Shown here: positions 1-8,243 of the stretch, piece after piece
Numbering within the stretch: position 1 is the first letter of the stretch
Layout: each line of letters begins with the position of its first letter
From: Armatimonadota bacterium
GTDB taxonomy: Bacteria; Sysuimicrobiota; Sysuimicrobiia; Sysuimicrobiales; Kaftiobacteriaceae
Assembly (NCBI GenBank): GCA_020028455.1
Contig: JAHZOA010000002.1
Coordinates: 1-47,986, forward strand
Direction of reading: 5' to 3'
Length of the DNA: 47,986 bases
Position numbers and translations under genes: made by a program
The notes under the pieces: model-generated
Database searches by the model: none
What the model saw: only the letters and a program-made list of their open reading frames with translations
What the model was told of the DNA's origin: nothing

Positions 1-1
1 T

Positions 2-2878
2 GCCGACGTCGTGCCCCTTGTCGATGACAATCGGATTCTTGCCAGGCACGGACTGGCGAAGATGGAGGCCACCGAGATTCTCGGGCTCTCTTCGCTGATC
101 CGCGCAGCCGGGCTGAGCGGGCCGGTCACGGCCCGGCACGTCGGATTCTCGCTCGGTCCAAGGATCAACGCGGCGGGCCGGCTGGGTGACGCGACCGTGG
201 CGGTGCGTCTTCTGACCACCGACGATTCCGCGGAGGCGGAGACCATCGCGCAGCAGCTCGATGGGGAAAACCGCCGGAGACGTGAGCTGTGTGACCAGGT
301 CATGGCCGAGGCGGTCGAGCAGGTCGAGCGCGAAGGGCTGGCGGACGGGTCGGCCATCGTGCTCTCGCGCGAAGGCTGGCACGCGGGCGTGATCGGCATC
401 GTGGCATCGCAGCTCGTGGAGCGATACTACCGGCCGGTGGTGATGATCGCGGTAGAGCAGGGGGTGGGCAAGGGCTCGGCTCGAAGCGTCGAGGCGCTCC
501 ACCTCGTCGATGCGCTGACGGAGTGCGGAGATGTGCTCGATCGTTATGGCGGGCACGCGATGGCGGCGGGCCTCACCATCGCTCAAGAGCGAGTCCCGGA
601 GTTCACCCAGCGCTTTGCCGGCGCGGCAGCCCGGCGCCTCAGACCCGAAGACCTTCTTCCCTCGTTGACCATTGATGCGGAGGTTCACCTGGCCGACCTC
701 ACGAGCGAGGTCGCTCGCCAGCTACAGCGGCTGGCACCGTTCGGAGCGGGCAATCCTGTCCCGGTGCTGGCCGCGCGCGGGCTGCGCGCGGTAACCACGA
801 GAGTGATGAGCGACGGGCTGCACCTGCGGCTCGGGGTCACCGACGGAGAGGGCTTCGCGGAGGCGGTAGGCTTCCGCCTGGGCGACGCGTCCGAACTGCT
901 CGCGTTCACCCGCGCGCAGATTGATCTTGCCTTCACTGTTGAGCTCGACATCTGGGAGCAGCGCGAACGGGTGCAGCTGGTGCTTCGTGATCTGCTCACG
1001 CCCGGCGTTGATTTGGATACCGTATTGGCCGATACGACGCTGCTGCTCGACCGTCTGTTCAGCCGGTCCGGAGATTACCTTGGTGACGGCGCGCTGGGCC
1101 TCGAAGAAGCAGAAGCATTTCACACGAAGGTCGCGGGCGTGACTTTCGAGGGTCGCCAGGCCATCATTCAGTCGCTTACTCCTGGACAAATGCTGTTGCT
1201 GCAGCGCGAGCCCTCGAACCCGCACGACCCGCATGCGGTCAAAGTGTTGACCGATGGCGGACAGCAGATTGGTTACCTCAGCGCGCGCGTGGCAGCGAGG
1301 CTCGCTCCCACAATGGACAGTGGCGCGCGCTACTCGGCCACGGCGTCCCAGATCACCGGCGGCGGTGAGGACCGATCCTTTGGAGTCAATGTCTACCTGC
1401 AACGTGAGGAGATTGCGGCCGATGACGTCGATCCCGGCCGGTTGCTGCGCACAGCGTGGCAGGAACTTTCCGGTGGCGAACTGCTCGACCGCCTGCGGGT
1501 CGAGCTGCATCGCGGCCGTCCGTTCCGTCCGCCGCAGCTCGAGGTGCTGCAGCGCCTCATGTCCGGCGAGTCGGTGTCGGGCCTGTTTGGACCGGGTCGC
1601 GGGCGAAGGAGCTTGATGGGTATCGGCGCGGCCGCGGTGGCCACAGCGAGACGGCCGATTGGGCGAACGCCGGAAGCAGGCCCCGTTGTCATCGCTCTCC
1701 CCGTCCTGGGTCAAGTGGAGCGGTGGTACGAGCGCTTCACTCCCGCCCTCAGGCAGGTCGGTGTGCACTGCGTACGGGCGCACGGGGCCCTTTTGTTCAG
1801 ACAGCGCCAGCGTCTCGCGCAAAGTCTCGCCTCCGGCGCGGCCGACGTCGTGATCGCGACCTACGAATATCTGATCTCGAAAGGGAGATCGCTTCGTCCA
1901 ACGCTGCTCCTCGTGGATGCGGCTCCGGGAGGCGCATCGATATCACCGCAGCAGGTCATCGCAGCGGTGGAAGCGCGAACGGTGGGAGTCTTTGGCGCGG
2001 ACACGGACGGAAGCGGGCGCCCGCGTGTCGTCGATGTGTTCCTGCGGACAAACGTCCGGCTGGTCGACCGCCGCGGCGATAACGACAGGGAAGCAGTGCT
2101 GGCAGGCATCATTGCCCGGGGCGAGAAGACGCTCGTTTATACTTTGTCGCGCGCTACGTCGGTCGAGGTGGCCAAGAACCTGAGTGCGTCGACGGGCCGC
2201 GACGTCGCGTACTACCACGGCGGCCTGCCCATGCGGGTGCGAGAGGTGTTGGAGCAGATGTTCGCCGACGGAAAGATCGGTGTCATGGTCGTGGCCGACG
2301 GCCTCGATGAGACCGCGCTTCCGGGAGACGTCCGGCAGGTTGCCGTTCTCGGCCTGCCGCAAACGGCGGCAGAGCTGGTCGAGCAGATCGGTACCGCGGG
2401 AATGGATGGCCGAGCATCTCAGGCGACATTGCTCTACGCGAAATCGGATCTTGAGGTCGCGCGCGCGTCGCTGGCCGAGCGAAACCCAACGCGAGACACG
2501 CTGACGGCTATCTACCGAGCGGTGAGGGAACACGTCGTAAAAGACAAGTTCGCATCGTGGCCGGACCCGGGGCTGACCGAGGCGTTGGGGACAGTTGCCT
2601 CTCCTCGAGTGATCGGCATTGGGCTCGATGTCCTGGCTGAGGCCGGCGTGATCCAACGTGAATACGAAGGCGACCACTGGCGCATCACAGTCAGTAATGG
2701 AGCGCGGCGCGAACTGTCTACATCGCTGCGGTATGCTGAAGGTGAACGCGAGCGCGAGGCCTTCACGGAGTTGGAGCGGTTCGCCTTAGGGCCACTGTCG
2801 GAGATCCTGAAGGCGGTGGCAGGGCCGGCGGCCGGGATCAGGGATCGGGGGATCGGGGAACAGGGATCAGTAAGATGA
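2..2878 (+). CDS. recJ: RecJ single-strand exonuclease fused to HIRAN and degenerate RecQ-like helicase (5' truncated)
   Basis: RecJ is a 5'-3' single-strand DNA exonuclease used in recombination and repair. The gene runs in from the left edge, so the N-terminal DHH catalytic part is missing. Numbering from base 11, I see the RecJ motif GPRINAAGRLGDA (near residue 50), the DHHA1 motifs GWHAGVIGIVAS and GGHAMAAGLTI (near 120 and 180), and the OB domain (about 215-340). Two additions follow. A HIRAN domain (about 370-455) carries FHTKVAGVTFEGRQ and NPHDPHAVKV. A RecQ-like helicase (about 490-860) begins with FRPPQ, but its Walker A is GPGRGRRS, its DEAH box reads VDAA and motif VI is QIGTAGMDG, so ATPase activity is unlikely. 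A winged-helix-like tail follows. The last 15 codons lie in a GGGATC repeat. The stop overlaps relA by 4 bp. Confident for RecJ; the helicase part is judged by motif order. Confidence 0.93.
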   Translation, partial: ADVVPLVDDNRILARHGLAKMEATEILGLSSLIRAAGLSGPVTARHVGFSLGPRINAAGRLGDATVAVRLLTTDDSAEAETIAQQLDGENRRRRELCDQVMAEAVEQVEREGLADGSAIVLSREGWHAGVIGIVASQLVERYYRPVVMIAVEQGVGKGSARSVEALHLVDALTECGDVLDRYGGHAMAAGLTIAQERVPEFTQRFAGAAARRLRPEDLLPSLTIDAEVHLADLTSEVARQLQRLAPFGAGNPVPVLAARGLRAVTTRVMSDGLHLRLGVTDGEGFAEAVGFRLGDASELLAFTRAQIDLAFTVELDIWEQRERVQLVLRDLLTPGVDLDTVLADTTLLLDRLFSRSGDYLGDGALGLEEAEAFHTKVAGVTFEGRQAIIQSLTPGQMLLLQREPSNPHDPHAVKVLTDGGQQIGYLSARVAARLAPTMDSGARYSATASQITGGGEDRSFGVNVYLQREEIAADDVDPGRLLRTAWQELSGGELLDRLRVELHRGRPFRPPQLEVLQRLMSGESVSGLFGPGRGRRSLMGIGAAAVATARRPIGRTPEAGPVVIALPVLGQVERWYERFTPALRQVGVHCVRAHGALLFRQRQRLAQSLASGAADVVIATYEYLISKGRSLRPTLLLVDAAPGGASISPQQVIAAVEARTVGVFGADTDGSGRPRVVDVFLRTNVRLVDRRGDNDREAVLAGIIARGEKTLVYTLSRATSVEVAKNLSASTGRDVAYYHGGLPMRVREVLEQMFADGKIGVMVVADGLDETALPGDVRQVAVLGLPQTAAELVEQIGTAGMDGRASQATLLYAKSDLEVARASLAERNPTRDTLTAIYRAVREHVVKDKFASWPDPGLTEALGTVASPRVIGIGLDVLAEAGVIQREYEGDHWRITVSNGARRELSTSLRYAEGEREREAFTELERFALGPLSEILKAVAGPAAGIRDRGIGEQGSVR
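2834..2870 (+). repeat. GGGATCR tandem repeat array (single arm)
   Basis: Degenerate units GGGATCA, GGGATCG, GGGGATCG, GGGAACA and GGGATCA in a row. The array is coding: it specifies the last residues of RecJ (GIRDRGIGEQGS) and stops just before the relA start codon. No opposing arm is seen nearby. Confidence 0.75.
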
Positions 2879-5067
2879 AGTGGCTTCAGGCACGACAACC
2901 GAGTGCGTTTCAGGACCTGCCGTCCGAGCTTCAGGGGTTGCTCGCGAAGATGCGCGAGTACCACCCCAAGGCGGATCTCGACGTGGTCCGCGACGCGTAT
3001 CTGTTCGCGGAAGCGGCCCACCACGGCCAGACACGCGTCTCGGGTGAACCCTATATCAATCATTCCGTCGCAGTGGCGACGGTGCTGACCGATCTTCGCC
3101 TGGACCCCGTGACCGTGGCTGGCGCGCTCCTGCATGACGTCGCCGAGGATACCGGGGCGACGCTGGACAATGTCCGCGAAAAGTTTGGTGCCGAGATCGC
3201 CTCGCTTGTTGATGGGGTAACCAAACTCGGCAAGATTGAGTGGATGAGCCGTGAGGAACGCCAGGCCGAGTCGCTGCGCAAAATGTTCCTCGCCATGGCC
3301 AGCGAGATTCGGATCGTCTTGATCAAACTCGCCGACCGTCTGCACAACATGCGCACGATCGAATACCTACCGGAGTGGAAGCAGAAGCGGACGTCGCAGG
3401 AGACGCTGGATATTTACGCACCGCTCGCCGAGCGCCTGGGCATCGGACAGATCAAGCGTGAATTCGAGGAGCTGGCGTTCAAGGTGCTGGAGCCCGACGC
3501 CTACCAGGATCTGAAGACACAAATCGCGCAGGCTGAACCGGCGAGGGCGTCGTTTGTGGAGCGCGTCGCCGACACGCTGCATCGAGAGCTGAATCAAGCC
3601 GGGGTCAAGGTGGCCCGTGAACGCATCAGCGGCCGCCCCAAGCACTTCTACAGCATCTGGCAGAAGATGAAGCGCCCCAAATACGCGGGGCAGCCGGTCG
3701 CGCGCATCTACGACCGGCTCGGCGTCCGCGTCATCCTCGACGATCTGAAGGACTGCTACGCGGCGCTTGGCGTGGTGCACTCGGTGTGGCGGCCGATCCC
3801 CGGCGAGTTCGACGATTACATTGCCAACCCCAAAACCAGCGGGTATCAGTCACTGCACACGACGGTGATCTACGAGGGAGAATCCCTCGAGATCCAGATT
3901 CGCACTCTGCTGATGCACCAGGAAGCCGAGCACGGGATTGCCGCCCACTGGAAATATAAGGAAGGGAAACCTGCCGACCGGGAGGTCGAACAAAAGCTCG
4001 CCTGGCTCCGCCAGCTGCTGGACTGGCAATCCGACCTGCACGACGCCCGCGATTTCGTCCGGTCTGTCAAGCTCGACCTGTTCCAGAACGAAGTTTTCGT
4101 CTTTACCCCCAAAGGCGACGTGGTGGACCTCCCAGCGGGCGCGACGCCGGTGGATTTTGCATACCGCATTCATACCGACGTCGGCCACCGCACGATTGGT
4201 GCGAAGGTCAATGGACGCTTGGTGCCGCTCTCCCACAAACTCCAGACCGGCGACATCGTCGAGGTCGTCACGGGCAAGACCGGCGGCCCAAGTCGGGACT
4301 GGCTGACCTTCATCACCACAACGAATGCCCGCGCCAAGGTCAAGCAATGGTTCAAGAAGGAAGCTCGCGACGAAAACATTCAACGGGGCCGCGAGATGCT
4401 GGAGCGGGAGCTCCGCCGTCTGGGCGCGCTCAGCAGCCTGATGAAGTCCGAGAAACTCCGTGCTGTCGCTGCCGATTTCGAGGCGGGCAACGAGGATGAT
4501 CTCCTGGCCGCGCTCGGCAACGGCGACGTCTCGGTGCTCCATGTCGTCCAGGCGCTGCGGGGGGAACCCGTCCAGGCTGAGGAGCCGCCTCCGCCGGCGC
4601 AGGTCGCTCCGGTTCCGACCCGTGGCGTGCGCGTGCGCGGCGTTGAGAACGTCTTGATGCGCTTCTCTCGCTGCTGCACCCCGCTGCCCGGTGACCGCAT
4701 CATCGGTTATGTCACCCGCGGCCGCGGTGTGACCATTCACCGTGCGGACTGTCCGAACACGGCCTTCTTCAAGGATCACCCTGAGCGAATGATCGAGGTG
4801 GAGTGGGAGGTCGGCACGGAGGGTTCGTACCAGGTCGAGATCGAGGTCGAAGGGTTCGACCGAGTCGGGCTGCTCAAGGACGTGCTCGCGGCGATCGGTG
4901 ACAGCAAGACCAACGTCGTGACCGTCAACGCGCGCGTGCGTCGGGACAAGGTCGGGTTGATCAATCTCGTTCTCGACATCCGCAACGTCGCCCAATTGCA
5001 CACGGTGCTCCAGAGGGTTGGGAAGGTGCCCGACGTGTACTCGGTCGAGCGAGTCGTTCACAGTTGA
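2875..5067 (+). CDS. relA: Bifunctional (p)ppGpp synthetase/hydrolase (Rel)
   Basis: Long RSH enzyme that makes and degrades the stringent-response alarmone (p)ppGpp on the ribosome and in the cytosol. At 730 residues it has the usual full length. The order is: HD hydrolase domain with an intact HDVAEDT (about 88-94), so hydrolysis is expected; synthetase domain with YDRLGVRVI and the GYQSLHTTV signature; TGS domain (DVVDLPAGATPVDFAYRIHT); a Cys-rich zinc-finger-like region with RFSRCCTPLPGD; and a C-terminal ACT domain (VEGFDRVGLLKDVL). The ATG overlaps the recJ stop as ATGA, so the two are translationally coupled. recJ next to relA is the Firmicute arrangement, here without apt between them. 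Confidence 0.97.
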   Translation: MKWLQARQPSAFQDLPSELQGLLAKMREYHPKADLDVVRDAYLFAEAAHHGQTRVSGEPYINHSVAVATVLTDLRLDPVTVAGALLHDVAEDTGATLDNVREKFGAEIASLVDGVTKLGKIEWMSREERQAESLRKMFLAMASEIRIVLIKLADRLHNMRTIEYLPEWKQKRTSQETLDIYAPLAERLGIGQIKREFEELAFKVLEPDAYQDLKTQIAQAEPARASFVERVADTLHRELNQAGVKVARERISGRPKHFYSIWQKMKRPKYAGQPVARIYDRLGVRVILDDLKDCYAALGVVHSVWRPIPGEFDDYIANPKTSGYQSLHTTVIYEGESLEIQIRTLLMHQEAEHGIAAHWKYKEGKPADREVEQKLAWLRQLLDWQSDLHDARDFVRSVKLDLFQNEVFVFTPKGDVVDLPAGATPVDFAYRIHTDVGHRTIGAKVNGRLVPLSHKLQTGDIVEVVTGKTGGPSRDWLTFITTTNARAKVKQWFKKEARDENIQRGREMLERELRRLGALSSLMKSEKLRAVAADFEAGNEDDLLAALGNGDVSVLHVVQALRGEPVQAEEPPPPAQVAPVPTRGVRVRGVENVLMRFSRCCTPLPGDRIIGYVTRGRGVTIHRADCPNTAFFKDHPERMIEVEWEVGTEGSYQVEIEVEGFDRVGLLKDVLAAIGDSKTNVVTVNARVRRDKVGLINLVLDIRNVAQLHTVLQRVGKVPDVYSVERVVHS

Positions 5068-5522
5068 GGACGCGAAAAGCCAGTCGGCAGTCGGCAGTCG
5101 GCCGTAGGCAGTCCATCGAGCAGATTAAGCCGATTCTCAAAGCTCATTTTGATGCGCTAAATGGTCGTGATCTCGATAAACTCCTCTCCTTCTATGCAGA
5201 CGATGCGGTGCTCGAATTTCCCGCCAGTCCGCCCGTGCAGGGGATCAACCGCATCCGGCAGGCATTTGAGTCTTTTTTCGACCAGTGGGATGAGACGAGC
5301 GCCTACCGCACTGTGATTGTTTCAGGAACCGTCGCCGCAGTGGAGGGAACAGTCAGGGGACGCCACCGGACGCTGCACCTGCGCATCCCTGGCCGCGTCA
5401 ATGCCGGGTCGCGCGAGTACCGGCATGACTTCGCAATGTTTGTCGAATTTGCTGATGGAAAGATCAAAAGGCATCGGGTGTATTTCGATGCACGGGACCT
5501 GGTGAAACAACTACTGGGATAA
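5064..5522 (+). CDS. SnoaL/NTF2-like domain protein
   Basis: Small protein (152 residues) with the pattern of a SnoaL-like NTF2 fold: an N-terminal helix, LLSFYADDAVLEFPASPPVQG, and a C-terminal strand VEFADGKIKRHRVYFD. Such proteins bind small ligands or act as polyketide-cyclase-like or isomerase enzymes; the substrate is unknown. The only standard start codon in frame before the conserved part is TTG, overlapping the relA stop as TTGA. A CAGTCGG repeat array then encodes the N-terminal segment SRQSAVGRRQ, which looks like an insertion between start codon and domain. The final glycine and stop lie in the first unit of a GGGATAAA array. Fold call reasonable, start uncertain. Confidence 0.7.
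   Translation: MRTRKASRQSAVGRRQSIEQIKPILKAHFDALNGRDLDKLLSFYADDAVLEFPASPPVQGINRIRQAFESFFDQWDETSAYRTVIVSGTVAAVEGTVRGRHRTLHLRIPGRVNAGSREYRHDFAMFVEFADGKIKRHRVYFDARDLVKQLLG
5081..5113 (+). repeat. CAGTCGG tandem repeat array (single arm)
   Basis: Units CAGTCGG three times, then CCGTAGG and CAGTCC, directly after the relA stop codon and inside the presumed N-terminal coding part of the SnoaL-like gene. No opposing arm is visible. Confidence 0.75.
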
Positions 5523-5606
5523 AGGGATAAAGGGATAAGGGGATAGGGTGACAATGTTGAGTGATCGCTTATCCCATTATCCCATTATCCCTTTATCCCA
5601 TATCCC
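5516..5606. repeat. GGGATAAA paired repeat hairpin
   Basis: The left arm (5516-5548) holds units GGGATAAA, GGGATAAA, GGGATAAG, GGGATAGG. The right arm (5569-5606) holds the reverse complement: TTATCCCA twice, TTATCCCT, TTATCCCA, TATCCC. The loop is about 20 bases. It fills the whole gap between the SnoaL-like gene, whose stop is inside the first unit, and the aminotransferase ribosome binding site. Confidence 0.9.
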
Positions 5607-5623
5607 GCGTTAGGGGGTAGAGA

Positions 5624-6814
5624 GTGACGAAGCAGTGGACCGCGGCCCGCGTTGGGTTGTTCGCCGAATCGGTCATCCGCGAGATGACCCGTCTGAACAA
5701 CCTTCACAATGGGGTGAACCTCGCGCAGGGCTTTCCGGATTTCGACGCTCCCGCGGAGTTGCTTCAGGCAGCGGCGAAGGCGATGCGCGACGGCTTCAAT
5801 CAATATGCGATCACGTGGGGATCGCCGCGTCTTCGAGCGGCCGTCGCCGAGAAGTTCGCCTGGTACAACGGGGTCGAAGTAGACCCGGACGCGCACATTA
5901 CGGTCACTTGCGGCGCGACCGAGGCCATGATGGCCGCGCTGCTGGCGATCGTCGATCCTGGTGACGAGGTCATCATCTTCGAGCCGTTCTACGAGAACTA
6001 CGGCCCCGACGCGCTGCTCTCGGGCGCGGTGCCCCGTTACGTGTCGCTGAATCTCGGTGATCCGGAGTGCGGCTTCGACCCGGACCAGCTGCGCGACGCA
6101 TTCACGGAGAAGACCAAAGCAATTATCATCAACACCCCGCATAACCCGGCCGGTAAGGTCTTCACTCGGGCCGAGCTGTCACTCATTGCGGACCTCTGCC
6201 AAAAGCACGACGTCCTCGCTGTGACAGACGAGGTCTACGAACACCTCCTGTACGATGGGCGGAAGCATGTCAGCATTGCATCACTCGAGGGGATGGCCGA
6301 GCGCACGGTGACGATCAACAGTATGAGCAAGACCTACAGTGTCACCGGCTGGCGCGTGGGCTGGGCGATCATCAAGAACCGGGACGTGACAAACGGCATC
6401 CGTCGCGCCCACGACTTCCTCACCGTCGGCGCGGCGGCCCCACTCCAAGAGGCGGGTGTCGTTGCTCTCGGTTTCCCACGAGAGTATTATGCACGCACCG
6501 CTGAGATGTACCGGCGCAAGCGCGATCACCTGCTCGGTATCCTGACCAAATTGGGGTTCCGGTGCGTGATCCCTCGTGGCGCGTATTACATCATGACGGA
6601 GTTTGATGCACTCAGCTCGGCCGATGACGTCACCTTTGCCCACAGTCTGGTCAAAGACGTGGGTGTCGCCACCGTCCCAGGTAGCAGCTTCTATCACGAC
6701 CCCTCCATGGGCCGGCGCTTCATACGCTTCGCCTATCCCAAAAAGGAAGAAACGCTGGCTGAAGTAGCCCGGCGGCTCGCGAAACTCCGCACCACAGCCA
6801 AGCTGAAAAGCTGA
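5624..6814 (+). CDS. Class I/II PLP-dependent aminotransferase
   Basis: Fold-type I aminotransferase that moves an amino group from an amino acid to a 2-oxo acid. The closest families by motif are methionine/kynurenine-type transaminases, but substrate is not certain. Features are NLAQGFPDFDAP near the N terminus, the substrate loop QYAITWGSPRLR, NTPHNPAGK with the cofactor Asn (174), TDEVYEHLLYDG with the pyridine-binding Asp (202), and the PLP lysine in SMSKTYSVTGWRVGW (Lys236). At 396 residues it is of normal length. The GTG start is chosen because AGGGGGT lies about 7 bases upstream and immediately after the repeat hairpin. The last residues KLKS and the stop are encoded by the next repeat array. 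Confidence 0.93.
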   Translation: MTKQWTAARVGLFAESVIREMTRLNNLHNGVNLAQGFPDFDAPAELLQAAAKAMRDGFNQYAITWGSPRLRAAVAEKFAWYNGVEVDPDAHITVTCGATEAMMAALLAIVDPGDEVIIFEPFYENYGPDALLSGAVPRYVSLNLGDPECGFDPDQLRDAFTEKTKAIIINTPHNPAGKVFTRAELSLIADLCQKHDVLAVTDEVYEHLLYDGRKHVSIASLEGMAERTVTINSMSKTYSVTGWRVGWAIIKNRDVTNGIRRAHDFLTVGAAAPLQEAGVVALGFPREYYARTAEMYRRKRDHLLGILTKLGFRCVIPRGAYYIMTEFDALSSADDVTFAHSLVKDVGVATVPGSSFYHDPSMGRRFIRFAYPKKEETLAEVARRLAKLRTTAKLKS

Positions 6815-6883
6815 AGAGCTGGAGAGCTGAAGAGCAGAGGACAGTGATCCGCGACGTAAGATCTCTTGCTTTCCAGCTTCTCT
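6801..6883. repeat. AGCTGAAG paired repeat hairpin
   Basis: Left arm 6801-6836: AGCTGAAA, AGCTGAAG, AGCTGGAG, AGCTGAAG, AGCAGAGG. Right arm 6863-6883: CTCTTGCTTTCCAGCTTCTC, the opposite strand of the same motif. The left arm supplies the last codons and the stop of the aminotransferase gene. The right arm ends about 12 bases before the next start codon. Confidence 0.85.
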
Positions 6884-6895
6884 AGTGTGAGCTCT

Positions 6896-8068
6896 ATGAC
6901 CGACATCGCTGTAACTGCAGAGGCCAGATGGCTGGCCTACCGCCGGGAGTTCCCAATTTTCGAGCGGGTGACATACTTCAACTCGTGTTCGCTCGGCGCG
7001 CTATCGCGCCGAGTGGCGGCCGCTGTCCGAAGGTTCACCGATCTATGGGACGCACGGGGGGCCGCGGCCTGGTACGGACCCTGGCTGGATGAGGTGGAGC
7101 AGCTCAGGAGCCGGTTCGCTTCGCTCATCGGCGCAACGCCGGAGGAGGTGGCCATCTTCCCGTCCGTCACCGCAGCGCTCACTGCCGTGGCCAGCTGCTT
7201 CGACTATCGGTCGAGGCCCGGGGTCGTGCTCAGCGAACTCGAGTTTCCCACCACGGTATATCAATGGCTGGCCAAAGTGCCTGCGGGTGTTCGACTTCAA
7301 ACGCTCCCGAGTCAGGAGAAGATGACGGTCGCGCTCGACGCATACGAGCGTGCGATCGGTCCCGACACGCAGCTCGTCGTGGGTTCACATGTCTATTTTA
7401 CGAGCGGTGTCATCCAGGATATCGCGGCGCTGGCGCATTTCGCCCATGCGAAGGGAGCGTACTGTCTCATCGACGCATATCAGTCGATTGGCCAGGTGCC
7501 GGTGAACGTGCGCGATACCGGCGTTGACTTTCTAGTGACCGGTGGACTGAAGTGGCTGCTCGGCGGACCGGGCATTGCCTATCTGTATGTACGGCGCGAG
7601 GTGACCGCCCTAATGCACCCGACCGATGTAGGCTGGTTCGCGCACCGGCGGCAATTCGATTTCGACATCACCAGGTGGGACGATGCGGACGGCGCGCGGC
7701 GATTCGAGGGAGGCACGCCGGCTGTCGCGGCCGTGTACGCCGGTCGCGCCGGTCTCGAGATTGTCACGGAAATCGGTGCCCAAGCGCTGCGCGAACGTCA
7801 GATCGAGCATGTCCGGCATCTCGTGTTGGCAGCCGAGCAGGCGGGGCTCCATCCGCGCGTCTCCGGCCCGGTGGATCAGCTCGCGGGGATCCTCACGATC
7901 CCTCGTCCCAATCCCAAAGCTGTCGTAGCGGCGCTTGCAGAGCAGGGGGTTATTATCGACCACCGGCCAGGACTGATCAGGCTCTCACCGTACTTCTACA
8001 ATACGATCGAAGATTGCGACCGGGTAGTACAGGCCATTGCCGAGCTCGAACAGCAAAGGATCGCGTAG
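6896..8068 (+). CDS. Class V PLP-dependent aminotransferase-fold enzyme
   Basis: Member of the class V group that includes cysteine desulfurases, kynureninases and serine-glyoxylate transaminases. The sequence YFNSCSLGALSRRV near the N terminus, LIDAYQSIGQVPV with the cofactor Asp (193), and TGGLKWLLGGPGIAYLYV with the PLP Lys (219) support the fold. The GGLKWLLGGPG form and the C-terminal domain resemble kynureninase-like and isopenicillin-epimerase-like members more than IscS, since no active-site Cys loop is evident. The ATG is preferred over an upstream TTG that would place the repeat arm inside the protein. No clear Shine-Dalgarno sequence is seen. The stop lies 4 bases before the GatC-like gene. 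Substrate unknown. Confidence 0.88.
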   Translation: MTDIAVTAEARWLAYRREFPIFERVTYFNSCSLGALSRRVAAAVRRFTDLWDARGAAAWYGPWLDEVEQLRSRFASLIGATPEEVAIFPSVTAALTAVASCFDYRSRPGVVLSELEFPTTVYQWLAKVPAGVRLQTLPSQEKMTVALDAYERAIGPDTQLVVGSHVYFTSGVIQDIAALAHFAHAKGAYCLIDAYQSIGQVPVNVRDTGVDFLVTGGLKWLLGGPGIAYLYVRREVTALMHPTDVGWFAHRRQFDFDITRWDDADGARRFEGGTPAVAAVYAGRAGLEIVTEIGAQALRERQIEHVRHLVLAAEQAGLHPRVSGPVDQLAGILTIPRPNPKAVVAALAEQGVIIDHRPGLIRLSPYFYNTIEDCDRVVQAIAELEQQRIA

Positions 8069-8072
8069 CGTA

Positions 8073-8243
8073 ATGACGCTCGAAGAGCTCGAACATCTTG
8101 CCGGCCTGCTGGGCTTTTCCCTGTCGAGGGAGCGGCTTGAACAATTGTTGCCGGAAGTGCAGCGGCTGCGCGAGCATGCGGCCCGCCTGCGCGAGTTGCC
8201 CCTTGATCCGGAAGCGCCTCCATTGCGCTTCGCGATTCCGTGA
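8073..8243 (+). CDS. GatC/AtzG-like small amidase partner subunit
   Basis: A 56-residue protein, much shorter than GatC (about 95 residues). It reads MTLEELEHLAGLLGFSLS, then a helix ending RELPLDPEAPPLRFAIP. The two short helices plus an extended Pro-rich tail are the layout of GatC, AtzG and DUF4089 proteins, which wrap around an amidase-signature partner. It starts 4 bases after the class V gene and its stop overlaps the amidase start as GTGA, so it is translationally coupled to the amidase. The context makes a stabilising or chaperone-like subunit the best guess. Family assignment is by pattern and position. Confidence 0.72.
   Translation: MTLEELEHLAGLLGFSLSRERLEQLLPEVQRLREHAARLRELPLDPEAPPLRFAIP

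Noticed and set aside
722-1822. Long minus-strand open frames inside recJ, relA, infB and pnp
   Set aside because: They have no recognisable domains, odd Arg/His/Ser-rich composition and lie opposite clear genes; they are side effects of high GC.
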